A stretch of DNA of 64,000 nucleotides from Sulfitobacter sp. LCG007 (GCF_040801785.1 NZ_CP161805.1:868001-932000); one strand, 5' to 3'. Shown: positions 17,810 to 25,269, counted from the first letter of the stretch. Numbers and translations are program-made. The notes: generated by a model not told the origin, from the sequence alone.

Positions 17810-18393
17810 GCCGCCCTCCGGGTGAGGTCGTGACGGTAGACAAGCGTGTCCGTGTCGTCGGCAAGGGCGGTGGGGTCGAGCCGCGCGCCAAGCCGTTCGG
17901 CCACGGCGATCGAGGCCGCGTTGGCGCGGTTGATGTAGCTGACAAGCGTGCTCCAGCCAAGTTCGCGCGCCGCGTATGCGCGCACCGCCTCGGCCGCCTC
18001 GGTGGCATAGCCCTCGCCCTCCGCGCCGGCACAGAGCAGATAGCCAAGTTCCGGCTCCTCGTCGCCCGGCTCGAACCCGAGCAGGGCGAAGCCCACCCGG
18101 GTCGCGTCGCCGCGAAGGGTCACGGTCCACAGACCGTGGCCGCGCAGCGTCCAGCCGGCGACCATCTGGGCAAAGTCGCGCCAGGCGTCCTCGCGCGTCA
18201 TCGGCCCGAAATGCTCACCGCGCTCGCCGCAGACGATGGCGGCATAGGCCGGGAAGTCGCCGATGCGCGGGGCGCAGAGCAGCAGCCGTTCGGTCCAGAT
18301 CTCCGGTATCTCGCCCGCGACGCGGGCCGACAGATGCAGGGCAGGGCCCTCGGAAGGGGTCTCGCAGGGCAGGGGGGTTCGCCAGTCGCTCAT
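17806..18393 (-). CDS. GNAT-family N-acetyltransferase, copy 2 of 3
   Basis: This 195-residue GNAT protein has the strand pattern IWTERLLLCAPRIGDF, the glycine-rich acetyl-CoA stretch GAEGEGYATEAAEAVRAYA and INRANAASIAVAERLGARLD near the C-terminus. An N-terminal extension of about 30 residues precedes the fold. It overlaps its neighbours by 4 nt at both ends, so the three copies form a strict translational chain. Substrate unknown. Confidence 0.88.
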   Translation of the reverse strand: MSDWRTPLPCETPSEGPALHLSARVAGEIPEIWTERLLLCAPRIGDFPAYAAIVCGERGEHFGPMTREDAWRDFAQMVAGWTLRGHGLWTVTLRGDATRVGFALLGFEPGDEEPELGYLLCAGAEGEGYATEAAEAVRAYAARELGWSTLVSYINRANAASIAVAERLGARLDPTALADDTDTLVYRHDLTRRAA

Positions 18394-18917
18394 GCCGCCA
18401 CCTTCGCGAGGTCATGCACGATGACCACGTCGCCCGGATCCTCGCCCTGCGCGTCGGGGTCGATGTGCCCGCCAATGCGCAGGCCGAGCGCGATGGAGCG
18501 GTCGTTGGCCGGGTCGATGATGTTGACCAGCCGCGACCAGCCGAGGCTGTCGTGCGCCCAGTGCATCACCGCGCGTGCGGCCTCTGCGGCATAGCCATGG
18601 CCTTCGGCTTCGGGCGTTACGAACCAGCCCAGCTCCGGTTCGGGGTAACCGTCGGGTTCGTATATTCCGACTTCGCCTACATAGCTGCCCGTTGTGCGGT
18701 CCTCGACGCCAAAGGGGCCATAGCCGCGCAATGTCCAGATCGCCACGTCCGAAGACCAGATGCGCCATGCCTGCGCGCGCGGCATCATCCCGCGCTCGTG
18801 CACCGAGCGTTCGGAGGCGAAGAACGCCGCCCAATGCTCGAAGTCCGACAGCTTCGGCGCGCGCAGGATCAGGCGCTCGGTCCGCAGGACCGGGATATGG
18901 ACGGCGGTGGCAGTCAC
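18390..18917 (-). CDS. GNAT-family N-acetyltransferase, copy 3 of 3, coupled to ffh
   Basis: This 175-residue GNAT protein has VLRTERLILRAPKLSDFEHW, PEAEGHGYAAEAARAVMHWA and IDPANDRSIALGLRIGG. It starts with GTG at 18917, overlapping the ffh stop (GTGA), so its translation depends on ribosomes finishing ffh. It is the closest of the trio to the signal recognition particle gene. Substrate unknown. Confidence 0.88.
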   Translation of the reverse strand: MTATAVHIPVLRTERLILRAPKLSDFEHWAAFFASERSVHERGMMPRAQAWRIWSSDVAIWTLRGYGPFGVEDRTTGSYVGEVGIYEPDGYPEPELGWFVTPEAEGHGYAAEAARAVMHWAHDSLGWSRLVNIIDPANDRSIALGLRIGGHIDPDAQGEDPGDVVIVHDLAKVAA

Positions 18918-20431
18918 TTCTTCTTGCCGAAGCCCGACAGGCCCGAGGGCAGCTGCATGCCGCCGCCGCCCAGTCCCGGCATGCCGCCCGGCATCTTGCC
19001 GCCGAGCTGCCTGGCCGCAGCCTCAAGCTGCTTGGGGTCCATCTGCGAAGGGTCCATGCCGGGCATGCCGCCTGGCCCCTTCCCGCCGAACATGCCTTTC
19101 ATGGCCTGTTTCAGCATGCCGCCTTTGCCCATCTTGCCCATCTTCTTCATCATGTCCGACATCTGCCGGTGCATCTTCAGAAGCTTGTTGAGCTCTGAGA
19201 CCTCCATGCCCGATCCCGCCGCGATGCGCTTCTTGCGGCTGGCCTGAAGGATCTGCGGGTTGGCGCGTTCCTTCTTCGTCATCGACTGGATCAGCGCGAT
19301 CTGCTGGCGCAGCATCCGGTCGTCGAAACCGGCGTCCTCGACCTGCTTCGCCATCTTCCCCATGCCGGGCATCATGCCCATCATGCCCTGCATGCCGCCC
19401 ATCTTGATCATCTGTTCGAGCTGCATCTTCAGGTCGTTCATGTTGAACTGACCCTTCTGGAAGCGCTTCATCATGCGCTCGGCCTGCTCGGCCTCGAGCG
19501 TGGCCTGCGCCTTCTCGACCAGCGCCACGATGTCGCCCATGCCGAGGATGCGGCCCGCGATGCGCTCGGGCTCGAATGTCTCCAGCGCGTCGAGCTTTTC
19601 GCCCAGACCCACGAAGCGGATCGGCTTTCCGGTGACGGCCCGCATGGACAGGGCGGCACCGCCGCGTCCATCGCCGTCCATCCGGGTCAGCACCACGCCG
19701 GTGATCCCGATGCGCTCGTCGAAGTTCTGCGCCGTGTGCACGGCGTCCTGCCCGGTCAGACCGTCCACCACCAGCAAGGTCTCGCGCGGGTTGGCCACGT
19801 CGCGGACCGCCTCGACCTGGGCCATCAGCTCTTCGTCGATGGACAGCCGCCCGGCGGTGTCGAGCATGTAGACGTCGTAGCCGCCCATGGACGCCTGGGT
19901 CCTGGCGCGCTTTGCGATCGCGACCGGGCTTTCGCCGCGCACGATGGGCAGCGTGTCGACGCCGATCTGGGTCCCGAGGATGGCAAGCTGTTCCATGGCC
20001 GCGGGGCGCTGCACGTCGAGCGAGGCCATCAGGACCTTCTTGCCCTCGCGTTCCTTGAGACGCTTGGCGAGCTTGGCGGTGGTCGTCGTCTTGCCGCCGC
20101 CCTGCAGGCCGACCATGAGGATCGGCGCGGGCGGATTGTCGATCTTCAGCGCTCCGGGCTCACCCTCGCCGCGCAGGGTGTCGATCAGGGCGTCATGCAC
20201 GATCTTGACGACCTGCTGACCCGGTGTGATCGACTTCGTCACCGCCTGTCCGGTGGCCTTGTCCTGCACCGCCTTGACGAAATCGCGGGCGACGGGGAGG
20301 GAGACATCCGCCTCCAGCAGGGCAACGCGGACCTCGCGCAGGGCGGTCCTCACGTCCTCCTCGGAAAGCGCGCCCTGCTTCGTCAGGCGGTCGAAGACGC
20401 CACTAAGGCGGTCTGACAGGCTTTCAAACAT
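18914..20431 (-). CDS. ffh: Signal recognition particle protein Ffh (SRP54)
   Basis: Ffh binds 4.5S RNA and signal sequences of nascent membrane proteins and, with FtsY, targets ribosomes to the membrane. The 505-residue protein has the N domain (MFESLSDRLSGVFDRLTKQG), a GTPase P-loop GLQGGGKTTT (108-117), DTAGRL, TRMDGDGRGGAAL, and a Met-rich M domain (about 320-505) with MLRQQIALIQSMTKKER and a Gly/Met tail. The P-loop has Gly where Ala or Ser is commoner. No 4.5S RNA gene was found beside it. Confidence 0.97.
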   Translation of the reverse strand: MFESLSDRLSGVFDRLTKQGALSEEDVRTALREVRVALLEADVSLPVARDFVKAVQDKATGQAVTKSITPGQQVVKIVHDALIDTLRGEGEPGALKIDNPPAPILMVGLQGGGKTTTTAKLAKRLKEREGKKVLMASLDVQRPAAMEQLAILGTQIGVDTLPIVRGESPVAIAKRARTQASMGGYDVYMLDTAGRLSIDEELMAQVEAVRDVANPRETLLVVDGLTGQDAVHTAQNFDERIGITGVVLTRMDGDGRGGAALSMRAVTGKPIRFVGLGEKLDALETFEPERIAGRILGMGDIVALVEKAQATLEAEQAERMMKRFQKGQFNMNDLKMQLEQMIKMGGMQGMMGMMPGMGKMAKQVEDAGFDDRMLRQQIALIQSMTKKERANPQILQASRKKRIAAGSGMEVSELNKLLKMHRQMSDMMKKMGKMGKGGMLKQAMKGMFGGKGPGGMPGMDPSQMDPKQLEAAARQLGGKMPGGMPGLGGGGMQLPSGLSGFGKKK

Positions 20432-20680
20432 GGGCTCCGGGCCCCCTTCCTATCGGTTGCGGTGCCTCCCAGATGTAGGCGCGACCGCGGTACAACTCAA
20501 ACGCACGGCCCCGGAAAGAACGGTCGCGCCCCGGCAACGAGACAAACGACACACGCCCCCACGGGCGCGACGCGCTGGTGGAGGGCGATCCCCGATAGGG
20601 CCGGGGACCGGAAGGCTGAAGCTTCCGGAGATTTGCACCGGGCGATACGCGCCTGGGGAGATTCTGTCAAGCCGGCCGGG

Positions 20681-20911
20681 TCAGAGGCCGATCCGGTCGA
20701 GGCGGAACTGGATGTGCTTCACGGCCTCCTCGATGCTGTCGAAGCGGTTCTCGAGCTCATCGCGGGGGATGAAGTCGGTGCGGCCGGGGTCGTTCACCAG
20801 ATCGCTCAGGACCTGCGCGAACCCCACATCGTCGCGGAGACGCTGGTTCACCCGCCGCAGCAGGTCGTGATGCTCTGTGGCTGTGCGCATCGTGAGGTTC
20901 GGCAGGGCCAT
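20681..20911 (-). CDS. Small putative ribbon-helix-helix-like protein, 76 aa
   Basis: ATG 20911 (GGAG 9 nt upstream) opens a 76-residue frame. The N-terminus LPNLTMRTATEHHDLLRRV could be the beta strand and first helix of an Arc/MetJ-type ribbon-helix-helix, followed by FAQVLSDLVND. The rest is charged and helical (SIEEAVKHIQFRLDR). It diverges from a 182-codon unknown gene across a region full of TGCAATGC palindromes, as expected for an autoregulating repressor. The fold call is from residue pattern alone and could be wrong. Extension of the frame to 21634 would be antisense to the neighbour and is rejected. Confidence 0.5.
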   Translation of the reverse strand: MALPNLTMRTATEHHDLLRRVNQRLRDDVGFAQVLSDLVNDPGRTDFIPRDELENRFDSIEEAVKHIQFRLDRIGL

Positions 20912-20973
20912 TTTGCAAGTCTCCGGCATTCTTCGCCGCGTGACGCTACGTCCTTCCCTTGCGTTATGCAACC

Positions 20974-21024
20974 AGCATTGCAATACGCAATGCAATGCTC
21001 CATCTGCTCCGCATTGCAAAATGC
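20974..21024. promoter_or_regulatory. Palindrome array between two divergent unknown genes
   Basis: AGCATTGCA (20974-20982) and TGCAATGCT (20991-20999) are 9-bp inverted arms around an 8-bp centre. A second inverted pair, GCATT (21011-21015) and AATGC (21020-21024), follows, and TTGCG/TTATGCA words precede it. The AT-rich stretch lies 63 nt from one start codon and 32 nt from the other, the natural place for a shared operator. The dense GCAATGC repetition is unlike the high-GC surroundings. Confidence 0.6.
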
Positions 21025-21055
21025 ATAGCAAATCGCAAGGCGACAGGGGCGGAAG

Positions 21056-21604
21056 ATGGATTACACGACCATTGATTTGAACGGGCTCGATCCCGAAGCA
21101 CCCCTGGTGTTCCTCATCGATATCGACTGCGACCACGGACCCTGGCGCTACGTCGGCGCGTCGGCCCTTGGAATACGGCTGCCGAAGGTCGGCTTCCCCT
21201 GGATCGTCCAGAAGCTGGTGGAAGGCGGCATCTCCGATCCGTTCTGGAGCGAACGCTGCGAATGGGTCCACGTCAAGATGCTCGAGGCATGGGTCTTCGA
21301 CAGGGCCCTGCGCCTGAAACTGCTCGAGAACCCCCCGCGCGAGATCCTTGCCGAGCGCAGGAAGATCCTGGCCAGACAGCATGGCGCCGGATTCGAACGG
21401 CTTGTCGGCGATACCGGGGCGCTCGAGCAAAGCGTCGCTGAATTGCGACTGCGGGCTCTGGCGCTCGTCCGGGGGGCATCGAGCGCGGGAGTTGCCTGCA
21501 TGGAAAATCCGCTGCGCTGGCGTGCCGCGGTGATCGAGTACGCGCGGGCGCAGGGGCTGGGCGCAGAAGCGGCGGAAGCCGCGCTGGAAGTCGAGCTCTC
21601 CTGA
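21056..21604 (+). CDS. Hypothetical protein, 182 aa
   Basis: The frame starts at ATG 21056 with GGGGCGGAAG upstream. It encodes an acidic N-terminus with FLIDIDCDHGPWRYVGASAL and PKVGFPWIVQKLVEGG, then a helical, Arg/Ala-rich C-terminal half. There is no signal peptide, membrane helix or familiar catalytic motif. I do not recognise it. It is preferred over the overlapping minus-strand frame because its residue composition is protein-like and it has a ribosome binding site. It diverges from the small 20681-20911 gene across the palindrome array, so the two are probably co-regulated. Confidence 0.55.
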   Translation: MDYTTIDLNGLDPEAPLVFLIDIDCDHGPWRYVGASALGIRLPKVGFPWIVQKLVEGGISDPFWSERCEWVHVKMLEAWVFDRALRLKLLENPPREILAERRKILARQHGAGFERLVGDTGALEQSVAELRLRALALVRGASSAGVACMENPLRWRAAVIEYARAQGLGAEAAEAALEVELS

Positions 21605-21766
21605 ATCCGAAGGACGTCGCAGATACCGCGCCACCCACTCACGAAATGCGCTCGCACCCCAATTCGGCGGCGCAAGCGACGCGGGCGCGACGACACCGGA
21701 AGAGGGCAGGAACTGCAGCCGCCGCGAGATGGATCATCGCGGCGGCCGCATTGCCTGCAAAACCCT

Positions 21767-21785
21767 GCTTCCCCGTGCGGGAAGC
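21767..21785 (-). terminator. Terminator after azoR
   Basis: GCTTCCC (21767-21773) and GGGAAGC (21779-21785) form a perfect 7-bp hairpin immediately after the azoR stop. On the minus strand it is followed by AGGGTTTTGC, a short T-run. Moderate support. Confidence 0.5.
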
Positions 21786-21787
21786 GG

Positions 21788-22369
21788 TCAGGCCGCGATC
21801 TGTCCGATCTGCGCCTTCGCCTGATCCATCGCGGCGTCCGCGTTCACGGCAAGCTGGTCGGCCGCGACCATCTCGACATCCGTGATCCCCATGAAGCCGA
21901 GGATGTGGCGGAGGAATCCGGAGGCGAAATCCATCGACGACCCGACCTCGGTGCCTCCCGAGGCGAACACCAGAATGGCGCGCTTGCCCTTGAGCAGACC
22001 CTCGGGACCCTGCTCGCTGTAGCGGAAGGTCACGCCGGCGCGGGCCACGAGATCGACCCAGGCCTTCAGCGTCGCGGGCACACCGAAATTGTAGATCGGA
22101 AGCCCGATCACGACGATGTCTGCCGCCTCCAGTTCGCCGACGAGTTCATCGGACAGCGCCAGCACATCCTTCTGGGCCGCGTCGCGCGCTTCGCCCGGCG
22201 TGAAGTTCGCGCCGATCCAGGTTTCGTTGAGCAGCGGCAGGCCGTCCGCCAGATCGCGGCGTATGACCTTCGCGCCCTCGAACCGTGCGACGACGTCAGC
22301 GCTGAGCTTGCGGGAAACCGACCCCTCGGTACGTGCCGACGTGTCGATATGGAGAATGGTACGTGTCAT
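21788..22369 (-). CDS. azoR: FMN-dependent NADH-azoreductase
   Basis: AzoR is a flavodoxin-like quinone/azo reductase that uses NADH and FMN. The 193-residue protein begins MTRTILHIDTSARTEGSVSRKLS, with the FMN-phosphate loop SARTEGSVSR, and has the PIYNFGVPATLKAWVDLVARAG motif that binds the flavin. The natural role is likely quinone detoxification. It diverges from a LysR regulator across an inverted repeat, which suggests control by that regulator. Confidence 0.93.
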   Translation of the reverse strand: MTRTILHIDTSARTEGSVSRKLSADVVARFEGAKVIRRDLADGLPLLNETWIGANFTPGEARDAAQKDVLALSDELVGELEAADIVVIGLPIYNFGVPATLKAWVDLVARAGVTFRYSEQGPEGLLKGKRAILVFASGGTEVGSSMDFASGFLRHILGFMGITDVEMVAADQLAVNADAAMDQAKAQIGQIAA

Positions 22370-22426
22370 GTTCGAAGTCCCTTTGACAATCGATGTGGGC
22401 GTTCGCCCTGTCCGGCGACAAATGGG

Positions 22427-22448
22427 AATTGCGCGTACGAACGCAATT
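22427..22448. promoter_or_regulatory. Candidate LysR operator between azoR and lysR
   Basis: AATTGCG (22427-22433) and CGCAATT (22442-22448) are perfect 7-bp inverted arms with an 8-bp centre, in the 134-bp divergent azoR/LysR region. This is the size and placement of a LysR-type recognition site. Confidence 0.45.
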
Positions 22449-22503
22449 TGCCAGATTCAACAGTGTCTGTGGGCTGCTGCACATATATTCCGGCGGAGAT
22501 CGA

Positions 22504-23382
22504 ATGGAGAACTGGGACGAGATCCGGACCGCCTTCCAGGTGGCCCGACTGGGGACCGTCAGCGGAGCCGCCGAAGTCCTGGGCGTGCATCATGCCACCG
22601 TCATCCGGCATATCGACGCGCTTGAGGCCTCTCTGGGCGTGAAGCTTTTCCAGCGCCATGCGCGCGGCTACACGGCCACCGAAGCCGGGCTGGATCTGCT
22701 GCGGGTCGCGCAGACGACGGACGACCAGTTCAGCCAGCTCGCGAGCCGGATCAGGGGCCGTGGCACGGATGTCTCGGGCGAGCTCGTGGTCACCTCGCTT
22801 GGCAATCTCGCGCCGCAGATCGCCCCCGTGCTTGCCAGTTTCCAGGCGATCCATCCCGAGCTCATCGTGCGCTACCTCACCGGCGACCGCCTCTTCCGGC
22901 TGGAATATGGCGAGGCCCATGTGGCGATCCGCGCCGGCAACGCGCCCGATCAGCCGGACAATGTGGTGCAGCCCTTCTGCACGCAGGAGATCGCGCTATA
23001 TGCCTCGCGCGATTATGTCGCCCGCAATGGCCGCCCGGCGGGCGTCGGCGATCTGGCGCAGCACCGCTTCGTCTGCATCGACGATATCGACAGCCGCGCG
23101 CCCTTCGCGAGATGGCTCAGGGCGCAGGTGCCCGCCGAGTCGATAACCTTCCGCAGCACCGACATGCGCGCGATGTACGAGGCGATCCTGGCGGGCGCCG
23201 GCCTCGGCTTCGTGGTCGTGGCGGAGGCCGAGAAGGAGCCGGATCTCGTTCAGGTGATGGCGCCGATGCCCGAGTGGTCCTCTCCGCTCTGGCTTGTGAC
23301 CCATGTGGATCTCCACAGGACGACAAAGGTCCAGGCCTTTCTCAATTTCCTGAAGGCCTGGGTGAAGGACCGGCAGCTATGA
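22504..23382 (+). CDS. LysR-family transcriptional regulator
   Basis: The 292-residue protein has the N-terminal winged HTH (IRTAFQVARLGTVSGAAEVLGV, then VIRHIDALEASLGVKLFQR) and a periplasmic-binding-like effector domain. ATG 22504 has GGCGGAG about 6 nt upstream and gives the normal family N-terminus MENWDEIRTAF. It diverges from azoR and its stop overlaps the start of a DMT exporter (ATGA), so it probably controls both a reductase and an efflux gene. Effector unknown. Confidence 0.92.
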   Translation: MENWDEIRTAFQVARLGTVSGAAEVLGVHHATVIRHIDALEASLGVKLFQRHARGYTATEAGLDLLRVAQTTDDQFSQLASRIRGRGTDVSGELVVTSLGNLAPQIAPVLASFQAIHPELIVRYLTGDRLFRLEYGEAHVAIRAGNAPDQPDNVVQPFCTQEIALYASRDYVARNGRPAGVGDLAQHRFVCIDDIDSRAPFARWLRAQVPAESITFRSTDMRAMYEAILAGAGLGFVVVAEAEKEPDLVQVMAPMPEWSSPLWLVTHVDLHRTTKVQAFLNFLKAWVKDRQL

Positions 23383-24281
23383 CACCCCAACACCAGGGCC
23401 ACGCGGCGATGCTGGCATTTTCCGCGCTCGTGGCCGGATCGTTCTCGCTGGGATCGCTGGCCGCCAACGAGATCGCGCCGGCTGCTCTCAATGCCGTCCG
23501 CTTCTGGCTCGCTGCCGGCATCATCGGTGCCGCGGCACTGGCCACCACGGGCCTGCCGCGAACGGCCTTCCGCGCACCCTGGCGCTACGCGGTACTGGGG
23601 GGGCTTTTCGCGATCTACTTCGTACTGATGTTCGAGGGGCTGAAGACGGCCCCTCCGGTCAGCGCCTCCGCCGTCTTCACCCTCACGCCGCTTGTGACGG
23701 CCCTGTTCGGCTGGCTGCTGTTGCGGCAGATAACGACGCCGCGCATGGCGCTTGCGCTGGCCATCGGCGGGGCGGGCGCCCTGTGGGTGATCTTTCGGGG
23801 GGATACGGCGGCGCTGCGCGCCTTCGAGATCGGCAAGGGCGAGGCGATCTACTTTCTGGGCTGCGTCGCCCATGCGATCTACACGCCGATGGTGCGCAAG
23901 CTGAACCGCGGCGAGCCTCCCGTGGTATTCACCTTCGGCATGCTCGTGGCGGGCGGGATTCTGCTTACCGTCTTCGGCTGGACCGAGATCCGCGCGACGC
24001 AGTGGACAGCCCTTCCGGGGATCGTCTGGGTCGCCATCGGCTATCTTGCCGTCTTCGCCTCGGCGGCGACCTTCGTGCTGCTCCAGTTCGCAACCCTTCG
24101 CCTGCCGTCGGCCAAGGTGATGGCCTATACCTATCTCACGCCAAGCTGGGTGATCCTCTGGCAGGTCTCGCTCGGCCAGGGCGGCCCGGGTCCGGAAGTC
24201 TTTGTCGGGGTGGGGCTCACCGCGCTGGCACTGGCGCTTCTTCTGCGCGACGAGGAAGCGGTTCCCCGCCCAGCTGCCTGA
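23379..24281 (+). CDS. DMT-superfamily (EamA) transporter
   Basis: The 300-residue protein has about ten membrane helices in two EamA halves, for example AMLAFSALVAGSFSLGSLAA and VFVGVGLTALALALLL. ATG 23379 overlaps the upstream lysR stop. The helix-3 region MFEGLKTAPPVSASAVFTLT is the usual EamA signature. The LysR-exporter coupling suggests a small-molecule efflux unit. Substrate unknown. Confidence 0.9.
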   Translation: MTPQHQGHAAMLAFSALVAGSFSLGSLAANEIAPAALNAVRFWLAAGIIGAAALATTGLPRTAFRAPWRYAVLGGLFAIYFVLMFEGLKTAPPVSASAVFTLTPLVTALFGWLLLRQITTPRMALALAIGGAGALWVIFRGDTAALRAFEIGKGEAIYFLGCVAHAIYTPMVRKLNRGEPPVVFTFGMLVAGGILLTVFGWTEIRATQWTALPGIVWVAIGYLAVFASAATFVLLQFATLRLPSAKVMAYTYLTPSWVILWQVSLGQGGPGPEVFVGVGLTALALALLLRDEEAVPRPAA

Positions 24282-24403
24282 AAGGCACCGCTCCGGCACC
24301 GCGAAAGATGCCGGACCGGCCGGCGGATCAAGGAAGAAGATCGCGGCGGGAACAATTTCGTGAGCGCGCGGGTTTGGGGTTACTCAAGAGAAAGGACCCT
24401 GCA

Positions 24404-24478
24404 ATGCGCAGCATCATCTACATCATCGGTCTCATCGTGGTCGTTCTGGCCGTTCTAAGCTTGCTCGGCCTGCGCTGA
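24404..24478 (+). CDS. 24-residue hydrophobic micro-peptide A
   Basis: ATG 24404, with AAAGGA 7 nt upstream, opens a 24-codon frame ending in TGA. Apart from MRS at the start and GLR at the end the peptide is all hydrophobic (IIYIIGLIVVVLAVLSLLG), so it should span the inner membrane once. A near copy follows 48 nt downstream (24527-24595) with the same IYI.GLIVVV.AVLSL core. That paralogy is the main reason to call both real. Function unknown. Confidence 0.65.
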   Translation: MRSIIYIIGLIVVVLAVLSLLGLR

Positions 24479-24505
24479 GGCGTGGCTGCCGCCCCGCAGA
24501 GGGCA

Positions 24506-24916
24506 TCAAACATCAGGGGTAATCTCATGAACAACGTCATCTATATCGTCGGCCTGATCGTCGTCGTCGTCGCCGTGCTGAGCCTCGCCTTCTGAGCCAG
24601 GCAGTTCGCGCGCGAGAAACCGCTCGAATGCGTCGAGGTGGATCGGCTCGAACTGACCGAACCCCTGCATCCAGACAGAAACGGACCGCATGGCGTCCGG
24701 CTCGAGCCGGCACCATTTCACGCGTCCGCGCTTTTCCTGTGATATGAGGCCCGCCGCCGTCAGGACCATCAGGTGTTTCGAGATGGCGGCGAGCGACATG
24801 TCGAACGGTTCCGCCACGTCTGTGACCGCCATGTCGTCCTCCAGCAGGAGGGTCAGGATCGCGCGGCGGGTGGGGTCGGCGAGAGCTGCGAAAATCTGGT
24901 CGATATCACGGGACAT
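24506..24916 (-). CDS. ArsR-family transcriptional regulator with acidic C-terminal tail
   Basis: This 136-residue winged-helix regulator starts MSRDIDQIFAALADPTRRAI and has DMSLAAISKHLMVLTAAGLI as recognition region and KRGRVKWCRLEPDAM as wing. No metal-binding CxC motif is seen, so it looks like the SdpR/activator-type group rather than a metal sensor. ATG 24916 gives the normal family start; a TTG at 24949 would add 11 residues. The last ~30 residues (rich in D, with five in a row) are encoded antisense to micro-peptide B. A 30-bp perfect palindrome covers the start codon. Confidence 0.85.
   Translation of the reverse strand: MSRDIDQIFAALADPTRRAILTLLLEDDMAVTDVAEPFDMSLAAISKHLMVLTAAGLISQEKRGRVKWCRLEPDAMRSVSVWMQGFGQFEPIHLDAFERFLARELPGSEGEAQHGDDDDDQADDIDDVVHEITPDV
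24527..24595 (+). CDS. 22-residue hydrophobic micro-peptide B
   Basis: ATG 24527, with AGGGGT about 7 nt upstream, opens a 22-codon frame. After MNNV the peptide is a single hydrophobic helix (IYIVGLIVVVVAVLSLAF). It is a tandem paralogue of 24404-24478. Its whole length lies antisense to the 3' end of the arsR gene (24506-24916). Function unknown; small single-pass membrane peptides of this kind often modulate membrane complexes or stress responses, which is inference only. Confidence 0.6.
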   Translation: MNNVIYIVGLIVVVVAVLSLAF

Positions 24917-24930
24917 GTCCCGTGATATCG
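24901..24930. promoter_or_regulatory. 30-bp perfect palindrome over the arsR start codon
   Basis: Positions 24901-24930 equal their own reverse complement exactly; the left half reads CGATATCACGGGACA. The arsR ATG (24916-24914) sits at the centre. This is probably an ArsR-type operator for autoregulation. In RNA it would also fold into a hairpin hiding the start codon. Confidence 0.75.
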
Positions 24931-24955
24931 TCAGGCGCCACCGCGTCAAACCCTT

Positions 24956-25192
24956 TCAAAGTCCCCGATGTCGCCATACCCGCGAAAACATCGGCCTTGC
25001 GGCGGCTTTGCTCTGGCAGCAGTCGTGTGCATCGCAGCCGATGTCGCGGGCAAGATGTGCGTCCAGATCGCAGGAACCTCTTTGCCGCTTCCACCGCAGC
25101 CGAAGGGTTTGCAGCGACCGCCACCAGGTCGCGATCTGCAAGAAATACGAACGGTAGCCTGCCGTGGTCCGGGGTGCCTCGTTGCGGGACAT
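24956..25192 (-). CDS. DUF1127-like small protein, 78 aa
   Basis: ATG 25192 has a strong AGGAAGGGAG site about 8 nt upstream. The 78-residue product is basic and has WWRSLQTLRLRWKRQR followed by DLDAHLARDIGCDAHD, which matches the DUF1127 pattern (W..R..R..L..L.D..L.DIG). C-terminal KAAARPMFSRVW resembles the usual KPFWR-like end. DUF1127 proteins are small, often stress- or RNA-linked, arginine-rich proteins; their exact role varies. It precedes arsR by 39 nt on the same strand. Confidence 0.65.
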   Translation of the reverse strand: MSRNEAPRTTAGYRSYFLQIATWWRSLQTLRLRWKRQRGSCDLDAHLARDIGCDAHDCCQSKAAARPMFSRVWRHRGL

Positions 25193-25269
25193 CGCCAGTC
25201 TCCCTTCCTGCAAGAAGTTTTTCAAGCAGGGATATTGGCGTATCGCGGCGCCCGCACCACGACATTTGC

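Noticed and set aside
20432-20680. Possible 4.5S (SRP) RNA gene next to ffh
   Set aside because: The GGUC-AGGUCCGGAAGGAAGCAGCC core is absent. The CCGGAAG/CTTCCGG hairpin at 20608-20628 only superficially resembles it.
20912-21634. Minus-strand N-terminal extension of the small 20681-20911 protein up to 21634
   Set aside because: It would be antisense to the 182-residue gene and would translate the palindrome array. The text resembles shadow sequence.
24901-24930. Attachment or transposon end at the perfect palindrome
   Set aside because: No direct repeats, integrase or IS remains nearby. Position on the arsR start favours a regulatory site.
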